A stretch of 7,328 nucleotides of DNA from JANNOG01 sp050329415 (GCA_050329415.1 JBHJOS010000041.1:1-7328); one strand, 5' to 3'. Positions 1 to 6,023 are shown, numbered from the stretch's first letter. The notes: a model not told the origin generated them from the letters alone. Program-made: numbers and translations.

Positions 1-290
1 CCGCGCAGCCGCTTGAGAGCACCGGTGTCGCGTTCCAGGGCGATCTCGATCGCCAGCGCCTGGAAGCTCGACAGGAACACCCCGACGGCGACGATCCCCG
101 GCAGGAAGTAGTGCGCGAACGTGATCGACTCACCGGGACCCGTGGGGATCTCCTCACTCCCGAAGGCGCTGGCGAAGATGACCAGGAGGATCACCGGGAA
201 CAGGAAGTTGAAGATCAGGGACTCCCGCTGGCGGAAGTACTGCTTGATCTCCACGTGGGACCGGGCAGCGACGACGGTGGCGAGGCTCAT
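1..290 (-). CDS. ABC-2 type transporter permease, N-terminal part (cut by window edge)
   Basis: This is the membrane subunit of an ABC exporter; only the first 96 residues are inside the window. Its ATG (288-290) overlaps the TGA of the upstream ATPase gene (287-289) as ATGA. It has a good Shine-Dalgarno, AAGGAG at 303-298, 7 nt before the start, so translation is probably coupled to the ATPase. The cytoplasmic N-terminus holds an amphipathic stretch (IKQYFRQRESLIF, about residues 15-27), followed by a first membrane segment (about 24-43), an exposed loop, and a second membrane segment (about 60-82). The segment ERDTGALKRLR (86-96) is the typical cytoplasmic loop after TM2 in ABC-2 permeases of the drug/polyketide exporter (DrrB-like) type. 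The partner ATPase makes the assignment firm. The substrate cannot be told from the sequence. The C-terminus lies outside the window. Confidence 0.9.
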   Translation of the reverse strand, partial: MSLATVVAARSHVEIKQYFRQRESLIFNFLFPVILLVIFASAFGSEEIPTGPGESITFAHYFLPGIVAVGVFLSSFQALAIEIALERDTGALKRLR

Positions 291-1240
291 GCCACAGCTC
301 CTTCCAGATCGGCGCGAGGCGCTGCGCCGGGGTGGGCGTCGCCACCGGCTGATGCGGCGCCCACGAGGGACAGGTACACGTCCTCCAGGGACATCCGGTG
401 CACTTGGAGGCCGGGAACCTCGCCGCCGTGCTCCTGTGCGAGCCGGAGGACGACCTCGGTGGGCGCGGTGGTGCGCTCCGTGCCGGAGCGGCCCTGGGTG
501 TCATGCCACGTCACCAAGCTGCTGTCCCTCAGGTCTCCGCCCAGCTCGCTGGCCGGCGCGCAGGCGACCAGACGTCCGTCGGCGATGACGGCGATGCGGT
601 CGGCCAGCCGTTCGGCCTCGTCGAGGTAGTGCGTCGTCAGCAGGATCGTGGTCCCGTCGCCTCGCAGGTCGTCGATGAGGTCCCAGAACTGTCGCCGCGC
701 GGCGGGGTCGAACCCGGTGGTCGGCTCGTCGAGGAACAGCAGCTCGGGGCGTCCGACGACGCCGAGCGCGACGTCGAGCCGCCGGCGCTGGCCACCCGAC
801 AGCGAGGCGATGCGCGCCTTGCGCTTGTCAGCGAGGCCGACGCGCTCGATGACCGTCCCGGGGTCGTCGGGGGCGGGGAAGAAGCGCGCGAAATGGGCGA
901 CGACCTCGGACACCGTCAGGTCGGCCTCCTCCTTCGTGCTCTGGAGCACAATGCCGAGGCGTGCCCGCCAGTCGAGGCCGGCGCGGGCCGGGTCGGTGCC
1001 CAGGACCGACACCTGCCCGCCGTCGCGGTGCCGGAACCCTTCGAGGATCTCGGTGGTCGTCGTCTTCCCGGCCCCGTTGGGACCGAGCAGGGCGAGGATC
1101 TCGCCGCGGGCGATGTCGAGGTCGACGCCGTCGACGGCGGCCTTCGTCACGCCCCGGGAGACCCGGTACGTCTTGCGCAGCCCCCGGACACGGACGGCGA
1201 CGTCGTCGTCCGGGAGGTCCAGCGTTCCGAGTGATGTCAT
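287..1240 (-). CDS. ABC transporter ATP-binding protein (DrrA-like exporter type)
   Basis: This 317-aa ATPase drives the ABC-2 permease encoded immediately downstream. All nucleotide-binding motifs are intact: Walker A GPNGAGKTT (53-61), Q-loop Gln100 in IVLQST, signature LSGGQ (147-151), Walker B LLFLDE (167-172) with catalytic Glu172, D-loop GFDP (176-179) and H-loop His204 in LLTTHY. The C-terminal tail of about 90 residues includes MSLEDVYLSLVG, the LEDVF-like motif found at the end of DrrA/CcmA-type exporter ATPases. The tail beyond that is Ala/Gly-rich. The ATG at 1240 was chosen because the domain begins within 20 residues and sequence further upstream has no family resemblance. The SD is weak: GGAG 12 nt upstream. 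The family exports antibiotics, lipids or other hydrophobic compounds; the substrate here is unknown. No promoter was found in the 83-bp gap upstream, so readthrough from the dehydrogenase gene is possible. Confidence 0.93.
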   Translation of the reverse strand: MTSLGTLDLPDDDVAVRVRGLRKTYRVSRGVTKAAVDGVDLDIARGEILALLGPNGAGKTTTTEILEGFRHRDGGQVSVLGTDPARAGLDWRARLGIVLQSTKEEADLTVSEVVAHFARFFPAPDDPGTVIERVGLADKRKARIASLSGGQRRRLDVALGVVGRPELLFLDEPTTGFDPAARRQFWDLIDDLRGDGTTILLTTHYLDEAERLADRIAVIADGRLVACAPASELGGDLRDSSLVTWHDTQGRSGTERTTAPTEVVLRLAQEHGGEVPGLQVHRMSLEDVYLSLVGAASAGGDAHPGAAPRADLEGAVA

Positions 1241-1294
1241 GGCCCCAGCCTGCTCCGGCGCCGGTCGGGACGGGCAGGACCGGATGCCCGGATC

Positions 1295-1320
1295 CGGGGT
1301 CCACCGCCCGGTGGACCCCG
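1295..1320 (-). terminator. 11-bp perfect stem-loop after the dehydrogenase gene
   Basis: The arms CGGGGTCCACC (1295-1305) and GGTGGACCCCG (1310-1320) are perfectly complementary around a GCCC loop. The structure begins 3 nt past the stop codon of the dehydrogenase gene. There is no T-tract after it in the minus direction, which is usual for actinobacterial stem-loop terminators. It could end or attenuate the aminotransferase-dehydrogenase transcript before the ABC genes, or protect the mRNA 3' end. Because it is symmetric it could also be a regulator operator for the ABC operon. Termination is inferred from position and shape. Confidence 0.55.
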
Positions 1321-1323
1321 CGG

Positions 1324-2079
1324 TCAGCCGCGTGGCGTGACCTCGGTCAGCCAGTCGTCGAACCGCACCGTCCCGCGCGGCCCGGGCGAGGCGGGCAGCA
1401 GGGCGCCGCGGCGCATGGCGCGGCCCGCGGCCCCCGGCAGCGGGACGCCGATCACTGCGCGGCGTTCCCGCCGGGCGTGCACCAGCCGCCGAGCGAGGTC
1501 GACGACCTCGTGCACCTCCGGGCCGGCGAGGTCCGGTGCGCGGCCGGCCGGCTCGCCCTCCGCCAGGGCGACGAGACGGGTCGCGACCTCGCGGGCCGCC
1601 ACCGGCTGGATCCGCATCCGTGGTATCGCGGAGACCGGGCCGGCTGCTGCGGTGCGCAGGAGCTGGCCCGGGAACTCGTGGAACTGGGTCGCCCGCAGCA
1701 CCGTGACAGGCAGCGGACCTGCGAGGGCCGCTTCCTCGTGGCGCAGCTTTCCGGCGTAGTACGGCCACGACGGCACGCGATCCACCCCGACGATGGACAG
1801 CACCAAGTGGTGCCGCACCCCTGCCCGGTCGCCGGCAGTCGTGAGGCTCCGGCTCGCGGCCTCGAAGAACGCGGTGGCCTGGTCCCGGCGCATGGTGACG
1901 AGATTCGTCGTGTCGATCACGGCGTCGCAGCCCACGAGGCCGGCGTCCAGACCCACCCCGGTGACCACGTCCACCCCGGTGGACCGGGCGAGGACGACGG
2001 GGTCGTGACCTCGCCGCAGCGCCTCGGCGACGACGAGACGTCCGACGATCCCGGTCCCGCCGGCCACCGCCAGGCGCAC
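1324..2079 (-). CDS. NAD(P)-binding SDR/NmrA-like oxidoreductase
   Basis: This 251-aa protein is an atypical short-chain dehydrogenase. It starts with GTG (2079-2077), 6 bp after the stop of the aminotransferase gene, so the two are surely co-transcribed. The nucleotide-binding motif GGTGIVG lies at residues 7-13 directly after the first beta strand, which supports this start. Asp52-Ala-Val-Ile-Asp56 is the usual strand before the substrate pocket. Ser95 (LSIVGV) and Tyr107-x3-Lys111 (YYAGK) fit the SDR catalytic Ser/Tyr/Lys arrangement. RATQFHEF (129-136) is a segment I recognise from actinobacterial SDR-family oxidoreductases of the NmrA/NAD(P)H-binding group. Length is normal for the atypical class (about 250-300 aa). 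The substrate is unknown; such proteins can be reductases or redox sensors. Nothing in the sequence ties it chemically to the aminotransferase. Confidence 0.85.
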   Translation of the reverse strand: MRLAVAGGTGIVGRLVVAEALRRGHDPVVLARSTGVDVVTGVGLDAGLVGCDAVIDTTNLVTMRRDQATAFFEAASRSLTTAGDRAGVRHHLVLSIVGVDRVPSWPYYAGKLRHEEAALAGPLPVTVLRATQFHEFPGQLLRTAAAGPVSAIPRMRIQPVAAREVATRLVALAEGEPAGRAPDLAGPEVHEVVDLARRLVHARRERRAVIGVPLPGAAGRAMRRGALLPASPGPRGTVRFDDWLTEVTPRG

Positions 2080-2085
2080 GCGGCC

Positions 2086-3315
2086 TCAGCCCTCGGCGAC
2101 GAGTCGCTGGAAGCGGCCGACGCCCTCGGCGAGGTCGTCGTCCCCGAGGGCGTAGGAGAACCGCAGGTATCCGCTGGGGCCGAAGGCCTCGCCCGGCACC
2201 ACCGCGATCTCGGCCTCCTCCAGCAACAGGGTCGCCAGCTCGGCCGACGTGCCGGCGGTCCTGCCCCGCAGCGGCCGGCCCAGCAGACCGGTGACGTCCG
2301 GGTAGGCGTAGAAGGCGCCGAGCGGTGTCGGGCAGGTGACGCCCTCGATCGCCGAGAGCATCGACACCATGGTGCGGCGGCGCCGGTCGAAGGCCTCGCG
2401 CATGGTCGCCACCGCATCGAGCGGGCCGGACACGGCCGCCAGCGCCGCCCGCTGGGCGACGTTGCACACGTTGGAGGTCAGGTGCGACTGGTAGTTCGAC
2501 GCGGCCGTGACCGCGTCCGCTGGTCCGATCAGCCAGCCGACCCGCCAGCCGGTCATGGCGTACGTCTTGGCCACCCCGTTGAGCACGAGGCAGGTGTCCG
2601 CGAGCTCCGGCACCACGGCGAGGATCGAGGGTGCCTCGGCACCGTCGTAGACCAGGTGCTCGTAGATCTCGTCGGTGACGACCCAGAGGCCGTGCGCGAG
2701 CGCCCACCGACCCACGGCCTCGACCGTCGCCCGGTCCGCGACGGCACCGGTCGGGTTGTCCGGCGAGACCCACAGGACGGCCTTGGTGCGCGGCGTCCTG
2801 GCGGCCTCCAGTTGCTCGACGGCGGGGACGTAGCCCTGGTCGGCCCCGGCGACGACCTCGACCGGGACGCCCCCCGCAAGGCGAATGGCCTCCGGGTAGG
2901 TCGTCCAGTACGGGGTGGGGACGATCACCTCGTCGCCCGGGTCGAGCAGGGTGGCGAAGGCGAGGTAGACCGCCTGCTTGCCGCCGTTGGTCACCAGCAC
3001 CTGCGACGGCGCGACCTCGACCCCGGAGTCGCGCAGCGTCTTGGCGGCGACCGCCTCGCGCAGCGCGGGCAGGCCGGCGGCCGGCGTGTACCGGTGCATG
3101 GCGGGATCGCCGCAGGCCGTGGTGGCGGCCTCGACCACATGGGCAGGGGTCGGGAAGTCGGGCTCGCCGGCGCCGAAGCCGATGACCGGGCGCCCCGCGG
3201 CCCGCAACGCCTTGGCCCGCGCGGTGACGGCGAGGGTCGCGGACTCGGCGATGCCCGCGGCCCGGGACGACAGGCGGGTGGTGTCGGGCTGGCGGTCGGC
3301 GGCGGCGAGCGTCAT
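2086..3315 (-). CDS. aspC: Pyridoxal-phosphate aminotransferase, aspartate aminotransferase type
   Basis: This 409-aa fold-type I PLP enzyme should move the amino group between aspartate and 2-oxoglutarate (class I, subgroup gamma). Key residues are all present: GAGEPDFPTP (48-57) at the N-terminal substrate loop, Tyr136-Trp137 next to the cofactor, SPDNPTG with Asn187, TDEIY with Asp215 (PLP pyridine nitrogen) and Tyr218, Schiff-base Lys250 in VAKTYAMTGWR, Arg258 (phosphate), and Arg385 in YLRFSYA (substrate carboxylate). Length is normal. The ATG at 3315 gives a full-length enzyme; a weak GGA lies about 8 nt upstream. It is transcribed away from tRNA-Trp/secE, an arrangement I recall from Streptomyces, where an aspC gene flanks the same tRNA. 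Some members also accept aromatic substrates or prephenate, so the exact substrate is not certain. No TAnnnT box is visible in its upstream gap. Confidence 0.92.
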   Translation of the reverse strand: MTLAAADRQPDTTRLSSRAAGIAESATLAVTARAKALRAAGRPVIGFGAGEPDFPTPAHVVEAATTACGDPAMHRYTPAAGLPALREAVAAKTLRDSGVEVAPSQVLVTNGGKQAVYLAFATLLDPGDEVIVPTPYWTTYPEAIRLAGGVPVEVVAGADQGYVPAVEQLEAARTPRTKAVLWVSPDNPTGAVADRATVEAVGRWALAHGLWVVTDEIYEHLVYDGAEAPSILAVVPELADTCLVLNGVAKTYAMTGWRVGWLIGPADAVTAASNYQSHLTSNVCNVAQRAALAAVSGPLDAVATMREAFDRRRRTMVSMLSAIEGVTCPTPLGAFYAYPDVTGLLGRPLRGRTAGTSAELATLLLEEAEIAVVPGEAFGPSGYLRFSYALGDDDLAEGVGRFQRLVAEG

Positions 3316-3408
3316 GCGGCCATCCTGCCCGAGGCGTCCGACAGACCGGCCCCGTCGGCGGGGCTGTGGACGACGAGGGCGTCATCGGCGGCGGCACTGT
3401 GGATGAGG

Positions 3409-3438
3409 TCGACCACGGTCCCCCGGGACACGTATGCT
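3409..3438 (+). promoter_or_regulatory. Candidate sigma-70 promoter for tRNA-Trp/secE
   Basis: A -35 candidate TCGACC (3409-3414) and a -10 candidate TATGCT (3433-3438) are separated by 18 bp. Each matches 4 of 6 consensus bases. Transcription would begin near 3445, about 50 nt before the tRNA, leaving a 5' leader to be cut by RNase P. It lies in the 178-bp divergent gap between the aminotransferase gene and the tRNA. It is the only stretch of that gap with an AT-containing TAnnnT box. Inferred from sequence only. Confidence 0.5.
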
Positions 3439-3493
3439 GTCCCCCTGGCGTCCACTCGCCAACGTCGCCCTGCGCGGCGGGCGGGTGACATCT

Positions 3494-3566
3494 AGGGCAG
3501 TGGCGCAATTGGCAGCGCACCGGTCTCCAAAACCGGCGGTTGTGGGTTCGAGTCCCTCCTGCCCTG
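3494..3566 (+). tRNA. trpT: tRNA-Trp (anticodon CCA)
   Basis: A full cloverleaf can be drawn over 73 nt. The acceptor arm is AGGGCAG (3494-3500) paired with CTGCCCT (3559-3565), with G3566 as the Trp-type discriminator. The D stem is GCGC (3503-3506)/GCGC (3515-3518). The anticodon stem is CCGGT (3520-3524)/ACCGG (3532-3536) with loop CTCCAAA and anticodon CCA at 3527-3529. The T loop TTCGAGT occupies 3547-3553. The T stem GTGGG/CCCTC has one T-T mismatch (3543 with 3557, tRNA positions 50/64). The 3' CCA is not encoded. No terminator is seen in the 96 bp before secE, so the tRNA is probably released by processing from a tRNA-secE transcript. tRNA-Trp before secE is the order I recall from other actinomycetes. 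Confidence 0.95.
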
Positions 3567-3662
3567 CTCGGCCGTCCCCGGGTGCGAGGGCGGTCCCGCG
3601 TCGTCGCGAGCATCAGGTCTCCGGCGGCGGTCAGGTCGACATCCACGTGGAGAGGCGAACCG

Positions 3663-3920
3663 GTGACCCAGACCCGTGACACCGAACGGGACTCCCCGTC
3701 GCGGGATCCCGGCGGCCGGGGGTTCCTCGGTGGCATCCTCCTGTTCTTCCGGCAGGTGATCGCCGAGCTGCGCAAGGTCGTCCGTCCGACCCGCGACGAG
3801 CTGGTCGCGTACACCAGCGTGGTCATCGTCTTCGTCGTCGCCATCATGATCTACGTGTCGATCCTCGACTTCGGGTTCGCGCGACTCGTGTTGTGGGTCT
3901 TCGGCGGCGGTGACGTCTGA
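3663..3920 (+). CDS. secE: Protein translocase subunit SecE
   Basis: SecE is the small membrane subunit that clamps SecY in the SecYEG protein-export channel. This one is 85 aa with a single membrane segment (about residues 48-68), the short form normal for Gram-positive bacteria. The amphipathic helix and hinge are clear: FFRQVIAELRKVVRPTRDEL (28-47). The C-terminal GFARLVLWVFG (71-81) is also typical. The GTG at 3663 is chosen because GGAGAGG (3649-3655) sits 7 nt upstream. An in-frame upstream start would overlap the tRNA gene and add a basic, low-complexity tail. Oddity: residue 41 is Arg in KVVRPTR, where most SecE proteins have Trp (KVxWPTR). nusG follows after 66 bp, as in most bacteria. 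Confidence 0.93.
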   Translation: MTQTRDTERDSPSRDPGGRGFLGGILLFFRQVIAELRKVVRPTRDELVAYTSVVIVFVVAIMIYVSILDFGFARLVLWVFGGGDV

Positions 3921-3986
3921 CCACCCGCCGACCGGGGCCGATCACCGGACCGCCACGACCCAGGGCATGACGTAGGGACTGAGGGA

Positions 3987-4742
3987 ATGACCGATCAGAA
4001 CGAGACCGTGCTCGAGGACGCCGTCGCGACGGACGACCCGGTCGGCGCCGACGAGTTCGACAGCGGCCTCGACGCCGGCGTCGAGGCCGGGACCGACAGC
4101 GGGACCGACCCGGGGACCGAGGCCGACGGCGGGACAGAGGCCGACCCGGTCGAGGAGTTCCGCTCCCAGCTGCGCCGCATGCCCGGGGAGTGGTACGTCG
4201 TCCACTCCTACGCCGGTTACGAGAACCGGGTGAAGCAGAACATCGAGAGCCGCTCCCGGACCTTCCACCAGGAGGAGAACATCCACCAGGTCGAGGTGCC
4301 GATGGAGGAGGTCACCGAGTTCAAGAGCGGCCAGCGCAAGACGGTCCGCCGGGTGCGCATCCCGTCCTACGTCCTGGTCCGGATGGACATGGACGACGAA
4401 GGCAACGCCTGGTCCGTGGTGCGCCACACGCCGGGCGTCACGGGATTCCTCGGCTCCGCCCACAACCCGACGGCCCTGACGACCGACGAGGTCGTCTCCA
4501 TGCTCGCGCCGACCCTGCAGCGCTCCGCCGAGGCGGGGGCGGCTGCGGCCGCCGACGCCGAGACCGCGACGGTCGAGTTCGAGGTCGGTGAGTCGGTGAC
4601 GGTCATGGACGGGCCGTTCGCCACGCTCCCCGCGTCGATCTCCGAGATCAACATCGCCTCCCAGAAGCTCAAGGTCCTCGTGTCGATCTTCGGTCGCGAG
4701 ACCCCGGTCGAGCTCTCCTTCGACCAGGTCTCCAAGATCTGA
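3987..4742 (+). CDS. nusG: Transcription termination/antitermination factor NusG
   Basis: NusG binds RNA polymerase across the cleft to control elongation and pausing, and can contact Rho or ribosomal protein S10. The protein is 251 aa, against about 180 in E. coli. An N-terminal extension (1-66) is acidic: 19 Asp/Glu and no Lys/Arg in the first 58 residues. The NGN domain starts at GEWYVVHSYAGYENRVKQN (67-85) and includes IPSYVLVRM (125-133) and TPGVTGFLG (148-156). An Ala-rich linker (180-192) leads to the KOW domain (about 196-251) with VTVMDGPFA (204-212), KLKVLVSIFGRETPVEL (227-243) and the terminal FDQVSKI. The KOW segment LPASISEIN departs from the commoner FEGTVxEIN. The ATG at 3987 has AGGGA (3974-3978) 8 nt upstream. 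Long acidic tails on NusG occur in actinobacteria. Confidence 0.96.
   Translation: MTDQNETVLEDAVATDDPVGADEFDSGLDAGVEAGTDSGTDPGTEADGGTEADPVEEFRSQLRRMPGEWYVVHSYAGYENRVKQNIESRSRTFHQEENIHQVEVPMEEVTEFKSGQRKTVRRVRIPSYVLVRMDMDDEGNAWSVVRHTPGVTGFLGSAHNPTALTTDEVVSMLAPTLQRSAEAGAAAAADAETATVEFEVGESVTVMDGPFATLPASISEINIASQKLKVLVSIFGRETPVELSFDQVSKI
4089..4145 (+). repeat. Short tandem repeat in the NusG acidic tail
   Basis: Four copies of a GGGAC(C/A)GA unit begin at 4089, 4101, 4113 and 4131, the first three exactly 12 bp apart. They encode GTDS, GTDP, GTEADG and GTEAD (residues 35-53). The in-frame 12-bp period implies that the tail grew by slippage or unequal copying and should vary in length between strains. 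Confidence 0.75.
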
Positions 4743-4749
4743 CGAATTC

Positions 4750-4769
4750 GCCCACTCCCGCCCACTCCC
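4750..4769 (+). repeat. Two tandem 10-bp copies in the nusG-rplK gap
   Basis: GCCCACTCCC occurs twice back to back (4750-4759 and 4760-4769), ending 3 nt before the rplK Shine-Dalgarno. The repeat is C-rich and unlikely to fold. It may set spacing or keep the ribosome binding site unpaired, or be simple slippage. Confidence 0.6.
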
Positions 4770-4785
4770 ACTGAAGGACCCGCTC

Positions 4786-5220
4786 GTGCCACCCAAGAAG
4801 AAGAAGATCACCGGCCTCATCAAGCTCCAGATCAAGGCGGGCATGGCCAACCCGGCGCCGCCGATCGGCCCCGCGCTCGGTCAGCACGGTGTCAACATCA
4901 TGGAGTTCTGCAAGGCCTACAACGCTGCCACGGAGTCCCAGCGCGGCAACGTCGTGCCGGTCGAGATCACCGTGTTCGAGGACCGCTCGTTCACCTTCAT
5001 CACGAAGACCCCACCGGCCGCCGAGCTCATCAAGAAGGCCGCCGGTGTCGACAAGGGCTCTCCCACACCGCACAGCAGCAAGGTCGCGACGCTGACGGCC
5101 GACCAGGTCCGCCAGATCGCCGAGACCAAGCTCCAGGACCTCAACGCCACCGACGTCGAGGCGGCCAGCAAGATCATTGCGGGCACCGCCCGCAGCATGG
5201 GCATCACCGTCGAGCAGTGA
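4786..5220 (+). CDS. rplK: 50S ribosomal protein L11
   Basis: L11 binds the GTPase-associated region of 23S rRNA at the base of the L7/L12 stalk. It is a target site of thiopeptide antibiotics and is needed for RelA-type stringent signalling. The 144-aa length is normal. The N-terminal domain carries the proline-rich PAPPIGPALGQHGVNIMEF (23-41), the region contacting thiostrepton-type drugs. The C-terminal rRNA-binding domain has KTPPAAELIKKAAG (74-87) and the family signature around RQIAETKLQDLNATD (109-123) to GTARSMGI (133-140). The GTG start at 4786 has GAAGGA (4773-4778) 7 nt upstream and gives the usual short lysine-rich N-terminus (MPPKKKK). It lies 43 bp after nusG and 90 bp before rplA and is probably transcribed with both. 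Confidence 0.97.
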   Translation: MPPKKKKITGLIKLQIKAGMANPAPPIGPALGQHGVNIMEFCKAYNAATESQRGNVVPVEITVFEDRSFTFITKTPPAAELIKKAAGVDKGSPTPHSSKVATLTADQVRQIAETKLQDLNATDVEAASKIIAGTARSMGITVEQ

Positions 5221-5226
5221 CGCCCC

Positions 5227-5259
5227 GGGGGCGGCGTCCGCGTGACGTCCCACGCCCCC
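5227..5259 (+). promoter_or_regulatory. Hairpin between rplK and rplA
   Basis: GGGGGCG (5227-5233) pairs perfectly with CGCCCCC (5253-5259). Inside, CGTC (5235-5238) pairs with GACG (5244-5247) around a 5-nt loop, leaving an asymmetric bulge TCCCA (5248-5252). The same G-run could instead pair with CGCC just upstream (5221-5224 with 5230-5233), so two folds compete. The gene before it ends at 5220; rplA begins at 5311. It could be an attenuator, an RNA processing or stability element, or an L1 autoregulation site, since L1 represses its own operon in E. coli by binding mRNA. The function is inference. Confidence 0.4.
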
Positions 5260-5310
5260 ACGTGGCAGGGCCTCCCGGCCCGCGACGACCACGACCTCCA
5301 GGAGGAGACA

Positions 5311-6015
5311 GTGAAGCGCAGCAAGTCCTACCAGCAGGCCGCCCAGAAGATCGACCGCGAGGCGCTCTATGCCCCCGCCGACGCGGTGCGACTGGCGAAG
5401 GAGACGTCGACCACGCGATACGACGCCACGGTCGAGGTGGCCATGCGGCTCGGCGTCGATCCGCGCAAGGCGGACCAGATGGTCCGAGGCACCGTCAATC
5501 TGCCCCACGGCACCGGGAAGACCGCGCGCGTCCTCGTGTTCGCGACCGGTGACAAGGCCGACGCCGCCCGCGAGGCCGGCGCCGACCACGTCGGGACGGA
5601 CGACCTCATCGAACGGATCCAGGGCGGGTGGCTCGATTTCGACTCGGTCGTCGCGACGCCGGACCTCATGGGCAAGGTCGGACGTCTCGGCAAGGTGCTC
5701 GGCCCCCGGGGCCTCATGCCGAACCCCAAGACCGGGACGGTGACGATGGACGTCGCGAAGGCCGTGACCGACATCAAGGGCGGGAAGATCGAGTTCCGCG
5801 TCGACAAACACGCGAACCTCCACCTGATCATCGGCAAGGCGTCGTTCAGCGAGGACCAGCTCGTCGAGAACCTCGCGGCCGCCGTCGACGAGGTGCAGCG
5901 ACTCAAGCCGTCCGCCGCGAAGGGTCGCTACCTCAAGAAGCTCACTGTCACGACGACGATGGGCCCGGGAATCCCGGTGGACCCGACCGCCCCGGTGACG
6001 GCCACCGTCGGCTGA
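5311..6015 (+). CDS. rplA: 50S ribosomal protein L1
   Basis: L1 forms the mobile L1 stalk that helps release deacylated tRNA from the E site. In several bacteria it represses its own mRNA. The 234-aa length fits the family (about 230-240). The two-domain fold shows in the sequence: domain I at both ends (Arg37-Asp50 region TRYDATVEVAMRLGVD; C-terminal YLKKLTVTTTMGPGIPVD, 207-224) and inserted domain II with VLVFATG (74-80) and AGADHVG (89-95). The L1 signature ATPDLMGKVGRLGKVLGPRG (115-134) followed by LMPNPK (135-140) is intact. The GTG at 5311 is favoured over an in-frame GTG at 5242. It has a perfect AGGAGG (5300-5305) 5 nt upstream, and the longer form adds 23 residues foreign to the family. 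Confidence 0.97.
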   Translation: MKRSKSYQQAAQKIDREALYAPADAVRLAKETSTTRYDATVEVAMRLGVDPRKADQMVRGTVNLPHGTGKTARVLVFATGDKADAAREAGADHVGTDDLIERIQGGWLDFDSVVATPDLMGKVGRLGKVLGPRGLMPNPKTGTVTMDVAKAVTDIKGGKIEFRVDKHANLHLIIGKASFSEDQLVENLAAAVDEVQRLKPSAAKGRYLKKLTVTTTMGPGIPVDPTAPVTATVG

Positions 6016-6023
6016 CCGCTGTG

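Noticed and set aside
3347..3366. Hairpin CGGCCCCG/CGGGGCTG with a TCGG loop upstream of the aminotransferase gene
   Set aside because: Eight pairs including one G-T wobble in a GC-rich spacer. It could be a leader stem of the aminotransferase mRNA, but nothing beyond the pairing supports a role.
961..3495. An 844-residue open frame on the plus strand
   Set aside because: It is antisense to three well-identified minus-strand genes, has no recognisable motif, and its composition is typical of a GC-rich shadow frame.
3540..3662. Upstream in-frame start for SecE
   Set aside because: It would begin inside the tRNA-Trp gene and add 41 residues foreign to the family. The GTG at 3663 has a good Shine-Dalgarno.
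287..3847. A 1186-residue open frame on the minus strand
   Set aside because: Only its last 317 residues are a real protein (the ABC ATPase). The rest is Arg/Pro/Gly-rich out-of-frame translation of the dehydrogenase and aminotransferase genes and antisense to the tRNA, an effect of high GC.
3967..3975. Two-codon mini-ORF ATG-ACG-TAG just before nusG
   Set aside because: It overlaps the nusG Shine-Dalgarno and could in principle affect initiation, but such a short frame is expected by chance and has no supporting signal.
5242..5310. Upstream GTG start for L1
   Set aside because: The extra 23 residues do not resemble L1 and would translate the spacer hairpin. The GTG at 5311 has a perfect AGGAGG.
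3942..5823. Large minus-strand frames opposite nusG, rplK and rplA (302 and 384 residues)
   Set aside because: They are antisense to certain genes, rich in Arg/Asp/Leu/Gly, and show no motif or ribosome binding site.
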